64,000 nt of DNA, taken from positions 10,170,349-10,234,348 of the forward strand of contig NC_088318.1 in assembly GCF_910592395.1 (NCBI RefSeq). Reading direction: 5' to 3'. The notes under the pieces are model-generated. The model had not been told where the DNA came from and did not search any database. It saw nothing but the letters and a program-made list of their open reading frames with translations. The stretch comes from Lineus longissimus. Lineage: Eukaryota; Nemertea; Pilidiophora; Heteronemertea; Lineidae. The first letter of the stretch is position 1. Every line of letters begins with the position of its first letter. The position numbers and the translations under genes were made by a program. Positions 1-11,445 of this stretch are shown here, one piece after another.

Positions 1-94
1 TTGGATTATAAGCCTATCCAAGACCTTTACCATCATACCACATCGCGTCCTTTCTACAATTAGTCACCAACACTTCTTCTTCTTCTTCCCTTAG

Positions 95-257
95 TCTATT
101 ACGCTCAGCACTTGGAGGTGTCATTCTCCTGGGAGTATTCCTTCTCCAAGGCGAGAATGGATGGTCGTTTTTTGCACCAGGCACCAATTTGGTTTATTGG
201 CCTAGTGGTCAGACTTTTGGCAAGAGGTCCACGCAAACTAGTCGTGTTTCTCACCTG
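95..257 (+). CDS. possible upstream coding exon of the HECT ligase gene
   Basis: A pyrimidine-rich tract ending in AG at 93-94 and a GT at 258 bound a frame that stays open for 54 codons and ends in phase 0, matching the phase of the next exon at 340. The frame reads through a hydrophobic stretch and then ...YWPSGQTFGKRSTQ.... I do not recognise a domain in it. It could equally be chance open frame in an intron; the support is the splice signals and the phase only. Confidence 0.3.
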
Positions 258-339
258 GTGGGGTCTAGACACCAGTGCAATAACATATTCTTCAATCATC
301 ATTTCATTTTTTATTTTCACTGTTCCTCATGGTTTTCAG

Positions 340-3300
340 CATGGAACTTGCATTGACTGTGGCCGGACAAAAGAGAATGGAGTGTGCATGCGTTGTGTGC
401 AGGACAATGAATACCAAGTTTCCTTGGAAGCTGACAGAGAAAAGGTATGATATCTTGATTGTTGATACCAAACTAGTTGTTTCACCAAGTCGGCGGAGGA
501 ACCAAGGTTTTGCCAAAAATCAACACTGACAGTGAAATAATGCTCTCTATTCTAAAAGGATCATCTGCATTTGGGCTAAATACATGCCTAACAGGCTCCC
601 TCTTGATGAAAATTATGCTACTGTACATGTATTCAATCTATGGCACTGGTAGGTGGCTGAACATAACCCTGGCATTTTGCATAAACCCGCTGTAGTCATC
701 TCTGTGGTGGTATTGTGTTTACTTCGCGCAGGTTTACTTCCAACTCAGTTTTGCCGAAGGGGTATCAAGTGTGACTATGCTTATCGTTCTTAAATCTTCA
801 AACTATTTTGTTTGCTCTTTCATGGTTTGTGTTTTAATTACAGGAGAGACAGCGTGCCATGAAAGCTCTGTTTGATGAGGTAAATGATTATACCTGTACA
901 ATTTTCAAAATCCTCAGTTTGTTGACAAGATGAACCTATTATGGTATGGGCCTGTCATGGGTCCGGGCTATAATTTTAGAACTGTTAGAGATTTCACTCC
1001 CATTTTTTGTTAGTATAATGCAGGAGTTTGAATCTGGCGTATTCAAACTCACGGGTTGGCCTCTAGGTGGCAATGTGTGAAAATGCAGCTACTCCACCAA
1101 TTTTGATCGCAGCTTGCTGAATTTTTATTCCTGATGCCCTTTGAGAGGGGACATAATATGTCATACAGTTCTCATTTTCAAATCGCACATTGTGCACATC
1201 ATTTTAATGGCTAGGCTATAAATGATCACCAAAATGATATTGTATTTTGTAAGTTTGGGGGAAAATGTAGTCATGGGGCCATTTCTCTTTGCACTTCAGT
1301 TGCGTTCAGATTGCCGCCAGAGGGTTGATGCTATGGAGAAGGTGGATCGGCATGAGCCAGGAAGTTTAATGATACGTCTGCGATTGGATAATGCTCAAGC
1401 AATTACACGATGTTTCCGGTCATCTCAGAGTTTATCTGTAGGTATTTGAGCCCTTTGATAGCCGTCCATAAGTGTTGCGGCTCTATTTGGTCTATTTCAG
1501 TGTACACCAATCAACTGTTAGCGTACCTGTCAGCAGTTTTATACAACCCAATGGCAACTTACACATCATCTAGATTATTTTCAACCAAATGCTGTGATTC
1601 TTTTGTGCATTTTTAGCTCCTGGTTAACAAGTCGTCTGTCTCATCATTAGAGCAGGGTCGTGTTCTCACTTAATTGTAAATTACATTTCCAATATAAATT
1701 ACATTTAATTACCACCTGGACCAATTAGCGGCCGCGGCCGGTTTTCAGGCCGCTCGGCCTGTGGGACACGTGACCTCCAGGACCTCGGTTGCCAAGGGGT
1801 TAAGAATGGTTGGATCATTTCCAGAGGACAATTTTTGTTGTATCATCGACATCATGCTTTGATGTTTGAACTTCCTGTTGTGTTGATTAATATTATACAA
1901 ATGATGGTAAGGAGTCCGATACGGATTTTTGATGGATGAAGAAAAGTCGTATCGGACGAGGCTTTGCGAGTTTTAAGGATTACTGGATTCCCTTAAAAGT
2001 TATTTCTAAATTTGCCCAATCTTTGTCTTTGTTGCAGATACTGGCACGGCCACAAAGGCGAACTGCTTCTGTTGAAAGGAATATGATTGCAGCTGTTGCA
2101 GCTGATATGGTATGTAGGTTTGTTGCTTTGTATCACCTGTCATGCCTGTGCTCATTCACATGGTTAAAGCCGACTTGATACTGGAAAAATTCATTTATTA
2201 CATTACATTTTGTCATAAAAAAATCTATTTTACTCTAAGGGCACTGTGTTTTCAAAAGGTTCAAGATTGTCCAACAGAAAGTTGGAATGCAGACATTGAT
2301 ATCATAAATTGAAGTACTTCTGTGTGGAGCATGATTACCGTGGATCATGATGTCATCCACCCCCCAAGGAGGATACCGCGGTGACGTCACATCACGTGAT
2401 CCCGACCCATATTAGTGATCGCTATGGCCAATCAGATTCAGTCTACTGACAGCACCAGCACTGAACACATCTCCACGTCTCACTGTCTGGTGCGCTCCTG
2501 TACACAAAAACACCAATAGACATGAAATATTGCAATACCTAGTATGGATTCTTCCTGTGTAAAATAAAATTTACAGAGCAGATTAACTTCCACGAATAAA
2601 AAAGACGTTTGGCGTGGCCAAAGTGCGGAAATAATGTCTCCGCTAAAATACACTACGAAATACACTAGGCAATGCACTACGCAATATACAGTAGAGATGC
2701 AGTTGAGTTTGTTATTGTTTTGACTTAGAAGCCCGCCCATATCATAATATATTCATGTATTCATGAAGTATGAACTCATTTCTGTCCCATACAACTCTAA
2801 GAACAGTCAATTTCTCCTTAAATCATCACCGAAACCGCGATATCCGCAGGAAGATTTCGTTCTAGTGTACGAAAATGCATGATCTTACAGGGGGGCTAAC
2901 TCGACAAATAGAGGGGACCTATGGGGATCTATGCGAGTTTTAGGTATTACAGGTCTCGAACTTGTAAAATCTGTAAACATGCCTCCATATCCATTATGAT
3001 AATGAAGAGATTGCCCCATATCTGGGAGACTGTTTTGAAACCATCGCTAATTTTGGAAGATCGGTGCCCGGCTATTTGGTTTAAAAAACCCTATTTTTCC
3101 CCATCAAAACAGCACTTTTCATTATTCAAATGATAGCTTATTGTCTGAAGACTTATTTCATAGCAGAAAAGTACTAATAACTCTGATTTGATGCGAAAAA
3201 TCTAACTTTTTTGATGACTTGATTTTCCCTTGGTCGTGGATCGAGTTTGTTTACAATATGCAGTGCCATCTTGGAAAAGCCGTGACGTCACCGCGGTATC

Positions 3301-6300
3301 CTCCTTGTCCACCCCCTGCCCTTTACATGTACATGACGTGCTGGTACAACCTACAGTTCCTGGATTTAGTCTGCTGGATACATGTACAATGTAATATATT
3401 GCTTTACAGTTTCAGCTACCAGACCTTGGTCAAACTCCCGCAAGTGAGATAGCTACAGTAGGATCCTCGTAAGTACAGTTTTGAAGCTCACAGTGGTGTC
3501 ATGAGTTGAAACACATTTCAAAAATGATGCGAAGCTTTAGCAATGATACAGAAGGGCAAATCAGTTCTTTTATTGCAAAAAGACAAAACAGAAGACAGGT
3601 CAAGTGGTCGTGTTGCATAGAATATATTTTTTGACAATGTCGTGCCAAGTTTGAAGGGGAAAAAAGTTGAGTTTTTATTACTCAATTACAGGGTGACATC
3701 TCAAACCCAGATCAACAGTGGCAGAGGAGTAGCAAGGGGCAGAGGAGCAGCAAGGGGCAGAGGAGCAGCGAGGAGCATAGGAGCAGCAAGGGGCAGAGGA
3801 GCAGCAAGGGGCAGAGGAGACCTTGGTCGTACTCCCGCAAGTGAGATAGCTACAGTAGGATCCTCGTAAGTACAGTTTTGAAGCTCACAGTGGTGTCATG
3901 AGTTGAAACACATTTCAAAAATGATGCGAAGCTTTAGCAATGATACAGAAGGGCAAATTAGTTCTTTTATTGCAAAAAGACAAAACAGAAGACAGGTCAA
4001 GTGGTCGTGTTGCATAGAGTATATTTGACAATGTCGCTCCAAGTTTGAAGGGGAAAGAAGTTGAGTTTTTATTACTCAATTACAGGGTGACATCTCAAAC
4101 CCAGATCAACAGTGGCAGAGGAGCAGCAAGGGGCAGAGGAGCAGCAAGGTCCAGGTAAGTTATACTGTTACTGTTGTCTGCAAGTTCAATTAATACAATA
4201 GTGCGGGGTATGCCTTCCATTAGTTTTTTGTGCAATATTAAAGGAGTTCTTAGATCATGTGTCTCACCAACCATTTTTTCCCCGAAATTCAGCGAAACGT
4301 TGGACCCACAACATTTTAAAGATGATAATGTTTTACTCAAATTCATTTTGTGAGAATGGGTCATGTCAATTCCAAACCATTGGACCACAACATACTGCTT
4401 ATCATGACCCAGGGTTATGGCATGGCTTACAGACAAGAAAATATTTTTGTAACTGCCCAAAATACGGCAAATTGATGTACCTGGATGAAACTATTTCAAA
4501 TTGTCCTAATGTGAATAATATGCATTGGTGAGAAAGTTGAGTTTGCATTTCTCCATTTCAGGGTTGCAACTGAAAATGGAAACGGGAGCAGGAGTAATAG
4601 AGGGGGGAGAGGAACTGGAAGGTCAATGTTAGTGCTAGATCATTATAGTTTGGGAGTGCCAGACAGCAGTGGAAACACCAATGCACATCCTACAAGACTG
4701 TCCCCTGCACTAGGATTCACAACATAAATTCTGGCCTGCATACACGAAGTGTTTGATTGGACATGTTTTCAATTTGGCAAAATTCAATGACATCTTGTTT
4801 AACACATGGTAAGTGGTCCATTTTTAGCTCACCTCTTAGCAGAGGTGAGCTTATCCCATACCGTGGCGTCCGTCGTCCGTCGTCGTCGTCGTCGTCGTCG
4901 TCCTCGTCGTCCTCGTCCGTCGTCCGTTAGCAGGGCACGTTTCGTAACTGTTAGAGCTATTGAGTTGAAACTTGGTACACATGTACCCTTATGTAATGAC
5001 ACCTTGGAGACCAAGTTTCGGTCCGATTCGTTTCATGGTTTGGCCACCAGGGGGCCAAACGTTAAAAGTGAAAATGTGCAATATCTCCCTTAATAGTAGT
5101 CGGGAAATTTTGAAAAAAATATGGTAGGTACTTCTAGCAAAGGTGCATCATATATCCTCCGGGTTTTTGATTTGACCTCCTTTTCAAGGTCACAGAGGTC
5201 AAATGGTGTAAATTGGCCGTTAGGATGTAACGATGGCACGTTTCTAAACTGCAATGACTATTGATACCAAATTTGGTACACATTTACCCCTTAGTCAGGT
5301 GATCTCAGGGACCAAAGTTTGGTCCAATATGATTCACCACTTGACCACCAGGGGGCAAAATCCAAAAACCTTAAAAATGTGATTATTCCTTAACTTCTTG
5401 CCCGATTGCCACCAATTTGATATCATGGGTACATCTAACCACCATACAGTATATGTCACACAGGTTTTTAATTTGACCTTCTTGTCAAGGTCACAGAGGT
5501 CAAATGGCGTAAATTCGCCGTCAGGCCGTAACTATGGCACGTTTCTTAACTGCAATGACTATTGATCACAAATTAAGTACACATGTACCCCTTGGTCAGG
5601 TGATCTCAGGTACTGAAGTTTGGTGCGATCTGATTTGCCGTTTGGCCTCCAGGGAGGGGGCCAAATCCTAAATTCTTCAAAATGCCATTATTCCTAGTAA
5701 TGACTTGCCCGATTGGCACCAGTTATATATCATAGGTACATCTAATTCTAACAACCATTCAATGTGTCACCCGGGTCTTCTTTGATTTGACCTACTTTTC
5801 AAGGTCACAGATGTCGAATGTACTGTAAATTGGCCATTTTGGGGAAATTGTAATTGCTTGGACCTACATCAAACCTAACACTACATGACACAATACCATG
5901 CTCTTTATCCATCTTTCCTCCACATGAGGTGAGCACAATGGCCCTGGCCATTTCATAATAGAGAAGTGAATTGTTTTTGATTCAACTCCGCTTAAGCCAA
6001 GCTATATTCCATCTTTTCTTCATAGGGTAACAACTGACAACGAGGCCAATAGAAGTGAGGACAGGGAGAGAGGAACAGAAAGGTATGTGTAATAGTAAAG
6101 TTTTATTCCCCCAAGAAAAATAGGCAGTATTGCAATAATGTGCAATAATATCGTTTTGTGTGGATATCTTATGACAATAATTATCAGACTTACGAAGGAT
6201 CTTGACTATTTCTCATATAGCACTCTTCTGTACACTGTCAGATCCTTTTTTTGGTCCCACTCCATACTTAATAACGTTGGAAACTGGGTGCACTTTATTG

Positions 6301-9266
6301 GTTTTATCTCCGGAACGATGGGTTGTGCGCTTTTTCATTTTGTGGTAAAACTCTTTTCATATCAACAATCCCCACTTTTATTTCTAGCAATGCATTGGAC
6401 CCCATCAATATGACTTCTTCAAGGACAGGCCCTCGCCAGGTGACGATTCATGAATTGGTCACCAATTTCCAAGTCAGGAATAGAAATTACAACGGAGATC
6501 TTCAACAGCGCATCAATGTTGAGCGGGCAGATGTCCTGAAAAGCACAGTACAAGCAGCATCGGAAGCAAACTTCCACTTTGACTGGGATCCTCTTGTTTC
6601 ATTCAAAGATGAGGATGGTGAGGATTTAGGGGGACCCACAAGGGAATTTTTTAGGTGAGCACTACTTTATTTGGTAGTATTTTGTTAGTACAGTCTGGCC
6701 ATTCAGATCGTAACCTACTCGAGCTTTAATAGGATACAGCTAATCATCATACAGGTAGCATATGGTACACAGAAGGGTGGTAAATTGAGTAATTGTTTCA
6801 AAGGGATATGCTTCTCCCTTTTTTCCTGTGCAGAGAAAACAGGCTTATCTTTTGGCATTTATGGACTGGTAGTTTTCTGCAATTTTGACACTGTCATTCA
6901 ATTTTCAGTCTTCTAATGAAGGAGGTGCTTTTTGATGATGATATTTTTGAGGGTTACGCAGAGCAGCGTACATTTACATTGAATATCAGGTCCCTGCGAG
7001 CCAGGAAGTATTTTCAAGCTGGAAGACTGCTCTCGTGGAGTATTCTCAATGGTGGTCCAGGCATTGGCTACATGCATGTGTCGCTGTTCGAGATGATGAC
7101 TGGAGCAGCCCAGTCCAGCAATGCAACAAGAAGTCCTCACGTGCCCAATGTCAAGGCACAGATGATTATAGCAGAGGTATGTTCTTTTCTGGATTCGAAA
7201 TAAGCAGGCGCTTGCTAGAATTTGTTAGGTTTTTAGACAAAGAGGACTTTTTCATCTAGTTCTTTTCAATCTTCAGCAATGATGAAAGTGGTCCTTTAAT
7301 CCGGTTTTCCTTTTCTAGCTGATGGATTGCCAGAATGATAGAGAATTTGAAAACAAGTGTGTAGAGCACAGTGACTGGGCCTTTGAGTGTGGTTGCAATT
7401 ACGTCGATCAAATTAGAGGCTTAACAGAAAGGGCTGGCCTCATTCAAGACTTGGTTGAATACTTCATTTTCTACAGGTAATGTAAACATAAATTTTGTCT
7501 TTTAATTTAATTGTGTGAATTAACGATGACCATGAATAGTCTTTAGGGAAGTGGTACCATACAAGGACAAATCCTGGTAAAATCATTAAAAAAAATACTT
7601 AAAATGTAATAGTGTTTTGTAAAGCCTGATGCAGGGCTTGACACTAAGACTATGGGGGCACAGCAAAACTTACAAGGGCACCAAGGCAAGAGTTGCCTTT
7701 AAGTTTGTTAAAAAGGCAGTTTGGACATTCCAATCGGACCAATGCAATGTGTGAAACGCAGTAAAAACAAAGTCAGCTGATGAATTTGGAGTGGTTTAGA
7801 CAGTGGTTTAGACATACTGATTGCCTTGTGGTTCGTGTAATATCAATGGGCACCGCTGCAATCCAGTAAGGCAGACAGGCTACTTTTGCCTTATGGCAAG
7901 TCTTAAGTTTGGGGGACAATGAGGCTAACCAAGATGGCAGTGCATGCATAGCCTTCGTCGCCGCGCCCCCCCCCCCCCCCTAGTGTCGAGTCCTGCTTAT
8001 GGTGTTTCAAGCAGAGGTCATGGATCTTGCCTTAATTTTGTAGATGTTACAGTGTACACATTTGAGATTACTATGAATAAACATTGACAGGAAACCTGCA
8101 TAGTTACCAATTGTCCAATGGTTGCAGCACTAACATTGATATACTTGTGATGCAAGTTCCCAATAACATAGGTTGTAGCCTTGAATTTATGCCTAGTAAT
8201 TCAGCAACTGTAGGCACTTACGTTTGCCATAGGACCTAGCAACTGCTTCGTCTATGCTTTTAGTTAGTTTAATGATAATGCTGTTGACAACTCCTGGTCA
8301 TTTTTGTAGTCACTTCAACGATTCAAACTTTCTGTTGTAGGAACAAGGCTGCCTCGGACCAATTCATAGAGGGAATGAATAGTATCGGGGGCTTGTTCAC
8401 CATCATGGCAAAGAATGCTGATGTGTTCAAAAACGAGATGTGTGGTGCAGGGATGACTTTGGAAAAGGAAGTCATCAAAGCATGGCTTAGAGTTAAGCAC
8501 TCTAATGTAGAGGATCGACGCTCAAAAGAAGTTGTGACAGTGGAGGCCTTCGAGCAGTATTTAGAACTCTGCGAGGGTAGGTTTTTTACTACATACCTTG
8601 AGTATTCATCTTCAGGAGCCATGTCTGTGGTAGTTGTCGTCCTTTTTAGCCAAGGATGTTTTGTAACTGCTGTTGCATCTTTAAAACTTGAGTCTACTGT
8701 AATATCTCCGAAAAAGTATAAACTATTTAGATGTTTGTTCTGGTACATGTATACACAAGGGCAATTTTGGTACCCGATCAAGTCATAAATTTACTAGCGG
8801 CAAGACGAGAGCGTTATTTTGCTTCAAAATCAACCGATCTTTGTCCGCCCAAGGTGAGTATCGTAATAGCAAATAGTGATGATTGACAACTCTTCGTCAC
8901 ACAAGGAGTGTCACTGAATGGCAAAAATGATAACTTGAGTGCAACCTCTGCAAATTATACCGAGGCCTTAAATGTATTCACAGTTTGAATAGCTACCCTT
9001 TTTAAATTTCAGCTCATGACTCTGGAGTCACCCTAAATCTGGTGCTGGCATTTGTGACAGGGTTACGGCGGTTGCCACCGCAAGGACTTCAGGGGTACCT
9101 AAACGTTGAGTTTTATGACCAGGGACAAAAGGAGGAGCGGCTCCCAACTGCATCGACATGTATTAGTACCATCTGGCTGCCAAGGAATGCCGAATTGCCA
9201 GCATTAAAACGGATGCTGAGTTTTGCCATCAAGGAAGGGCTGGCGACTGGGTTTCATTTAATATAA
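340..9266 (+). CDS. HECT-type E3 ubiquitin ligase, G2E3-like (5'-partial, spliced)
   Basis: Exons with consistent GT-AG borders and phases: 340-444, 844-879, 1300-1437, 2038-2109, 3410-3468, 3692-3865, 4086-4154, 4562-4621, 6026-6082, 6388-6654, 6909-7176, 7319-7476, 8341-8576, 9013-9266 (stop). They give about 650 residues. The N-terminal part has a C4 zinc knuckle (CIDC...CMRC), a basic helical segment, and a strand like a UBX/ubiquitin-fold (LMIRLRLDNAQAITRCF). An RG/RGAA-rich linker follows. The HECT domain starts near 6.5 kb (GGPTREFF in exon 10) and ends with LPTASTCISTIWLP, where the Cys accepts ubiquitin before transfer to substrate. The gene begins upstream of the window, so the true N-terminus is unknown. 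Assignment to the G2E3-like invertebrate class is by domain arrangement; the substrate is unknown. Confidence 0.88.
3422..4150 (+). repeat. tandem duplication of exon plus intron in the HECT ligase gene
   Basis: The stretch beginning GACCTTGGTC at 3422 recurs at 3819, 397 bp later, with very few differences, including the donor site, the intron and the following acceptor (3690-3691 and 4084-4085). Copy two carries a 3-bp deletion in the intron. The first copy of the junction exon (3692-3865) therefore holds RG repeats fused to a second copy of the P-A-S-E-I-A-T-V-G exon end. Both copies keep splice sites and frame, so both look usable. Confidence 0.9.
4822..5956 (+). repeat. dispersed ~1.14-kb repeat, copy 1 (with terminal hairpin)
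   Basis: It lies in the intron between exons 4562-4621 and 6026-6082 of the HECT gene. It opens with a 10-bp stem hairpin (4826-4851, AGCTCACCTC / GAGGTGAGCT), then a CGT-rich microsatellite (about 4865-4925), then about three degenerate internal units of ~300 bp. Each unit has the order CACGTTTC, GTACACAT, CCACCAGGGGGC-like, AAGGTCACAGAGGTCA. It closes with GAGGTGAGCACAATGGCC. No transposase is visible, so it is non-autonomous. The open frames over it are products of the repeat. Confidence 0.85.
7632..7997. mobile_element. small inverted-repeat (MITE-like) element in a HECT gene intron
   Basis: The ends GCAGGGCTTGACACTA (7632) and TAGTGTCGAGTCCTGC (about 7982-7997) are inverted copies with two mismatches. 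Inside is a ~16-nt poly-C run near 7966. There is no ORF. It sits in the intron between 7476 and 8341. A clear target-site duplication was not found. Confidence 0.5.
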
Positions 9267-9277
9267 GGCTGGTCATT

Positions 9278-9945
9278 TTTGGCTCACCGTAGGGGAGTCT
9301 ATGTAATACCGCAGTGTCCGTCGTCGTCGTCCGTCGTCGTATCCTATTTCAAAAACAGTGGCACGTTTCTTAACCGCTAGGGCTATGAACTTGAAACTTT
9401 GTACACAGCACCCCCTAGGTCAGGTGACCTCTAACACTGAATTTCAGTCCGATCTGACTCTCAACTTGGCCACCAGGGGGCCAAATGTCGATATCTAAAA
9501 AGTGTGATATCTCGCTTATTAGTGACTTGTTTTCGATGAAACTTGTGTTGTAGGAACTCATAGCAAATATACATCTTATATCATACGGGTTTTTAATTTG
9601 ACCTACTTTTCAAGTTCACAGAGGTCATATGGCGTAAATGGCCGTAGGGAGTGTAAACTATGGCACGTTTCTTAACCACTAAAGCTATGAACTTGAAACT
9701 TAGTACATATAACCCCCTATATCACATAGCCTCTGGTGCTGAATTTCAGTTTGATCTGATTTTCAACTTTGCCACCAGGGGGCCAAAAGTGGATATCTAA
9801 AAAGTGTGATATCTCACTTATAAGTGACTTGTTTTCGATAAAATTTTTATGGTAGGTACTCTTAGGAAGAATACATCACATGTCTTACGGGTTTTCAATT
9901 TGACCTACTTTTCAAGGTCACAGAGGTCATATGCAGTGGGGGTTT
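9278..9945 (+). repeat. diverged member of the CTCACC/CGTCCGTC repeat family
   Basis: It starts just after the HECT stop codon with TTTTTGGCTCACCGTAGGGG and a CCGTCGTCGTC run, then two ~300-bp units with CACGTTTCTTAAC, CCACCAGGGGGC (9470-9481 and 9772-9783) and a direct repeat of AGGTCA (9915-9929). Its start resembles the reverse complement of the copy ending near 58.66 kb, so the two form a subfamily. It may overlap the HECT 3' untranslated region. Confidence 0.75.
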
Positions 9946-9974
9946 CAGTCAAAAGCAGTGTGATGCAGTCATTT

Positions 9975-10268
9975 TCAGTGCACTGCCTTTCGGTGAGGGT
10001 ATTCACTCGTTTTGAACTTCTTGTTACCATTATCGTCAACCATGTCGCGCATGGTTTCGGCCACTTGTCTTTGGTCAGCTTTTATCTTATTGGCTTCACC
10101 TGACACAAACACATTTGTGAGATACTCTCGTACATCCGGTGACTTTCGCTTTCCAGTTTGGGTCACTCTTGTTGCCCATCCCATCTCCTGACCTGGCTGA
10201 TCGAGACTTGTAAGTACTGGCACAGAAGTGGCAGCCCTCTCTTGACCGCCAATGAATTCTGAACCCAT
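9975..10268 (-). CDS. uncharacterised basic ORF, possible exon or gene fragment
   Basis: A 97-residue frame on the minus strand with an ATG start. It has a mixed charged, helical-looking composition (KRKSPDVREYLTNVF, then KADQRQVAETMRDMV). Its look recalls a short conserved module seen in uncharacterised, often transposon-linked proteins of marine invertebrates, with a basic entry and a helix around 'REYL'. I cannot name the family. No neighbouring exon was found on the same strand, so it may be a solitary fragment left by a mobile element. Confidence 0.4.
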   Translation of the reverse strand: MGSEFIGGQERAATSVPVLTSLDQPGQEMGWATRVTQTGKRKSPDVREYLTNVFVSGEANKIKADQRQVAETMRDMVDDNGNKKFKTSEYPHRKAVH

Positions 10269-10269
10269 T

Positions 10270-11350
10270 CCAACCGAATTTTGTCATAGGTGGTCATCCT
10301 CTCGAAGTTGAATTGGTGGTTGCCAATAAGGAGGTGTTGTTTTAGGCTTTGTTACACCTGTTTCATGAAATCACACTACAGAAGTGCAGGACATATGCCT
10401 AAATCGGCAATTCTGCATATACTCACGATTTCAATAAAATGGGCCAAAAGAATTTGTATATCTTTCTGGTTAACGATCATATTTGTTTGATTTTTTCAGC
10501 ATAGATAGATACCTAAAAATTATTTTTTTGACATTTGACCTTGACTTAACCTTGAGTTGATTGTTCAAGGGCACCTCACAAGGCAATTCCCTAAAGACAA
10601 TGGGCGCATAGTTTGGTGTAGAATAGCCCACCAATAATTCCGGCGCCATGCTCAGTCAGTACACAGTGACGTCACAAGTAGGGATTATGATAAAATACAT
10701 GACATTGGTCAAATGTTGGGATTTCATTTCTTTTTTTGTATTTTGTTAGTATCTCATGACATAGTGATCACATGACGTACATTCATGGACACATGTCTTC
10801 TATGAGATTATAAGACTTACCCTGCCAAACCAGTGAATGCTATTTGCATTTGTATAAGAATGTAAATGAATATGGGTGAAGCTCAGTTCATGACTTTTAT
10901 CAAAATGGCAAATTGGTCTAAATTCAGTCGTTGATGTGACTCTCATGAATAAGTTATGTAATAAGATGGCAGCACTAGTCCAGTCAATAAACGTGATTCA
11001 GTCATTCGGGAAAAACAGCATAACTTTTTCATGGTTAGATTGATCCTTGTGAGCCAGGTATCACTGGAGAGCTGAAGCTCGTGCAGTCATTCTCAAGTGG
11101 TCATGTTGGTGTTATTTGCAAATCATCATGATGGGATTTGCATTATAAAAGTCTCCCTTAACATGCTTTGTATATTGTACTTACCCTGTCTTCATTCCAC
11201 ATGAAAATACACCTTTTTCATCGCATCACTTGTGGAAAGGAGGGTCAAAGATGATGTTGAAGTATAGTAGTAAACAACACTAAAGATTAGTAATGGTTTG
11301 AAAAAAACCTGCAGTTGTGAGCGTAAATATCACTTTGACCTTTATTCTGC
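10270..11350. other. non-coding stretch
   Basis: Unique-looking AT-moderate sequence with no open frame that resembles a protein and no paired inverted ends. A T-rich segment with TGACCTTGAC words lies near 10,540. Confidence 0.6.
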
Positions 11351-11351
11351 T

Positions 11352-11406
11352 TTTTAGCTCACCTCTTAGCAGAGGTGAGCTTATCCCATACCGTGGCGTC
11401 CGTCGT

Positions 11407-11445
<39 letters not shown>

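Noticed and set aside
4806-5093. Plus and minus open frames with poly-Arg through the CGT microsatellite (also 11375-11632).
   Set aside because: They arise from the repeat element, occur in each copy and have no protein resemblance.
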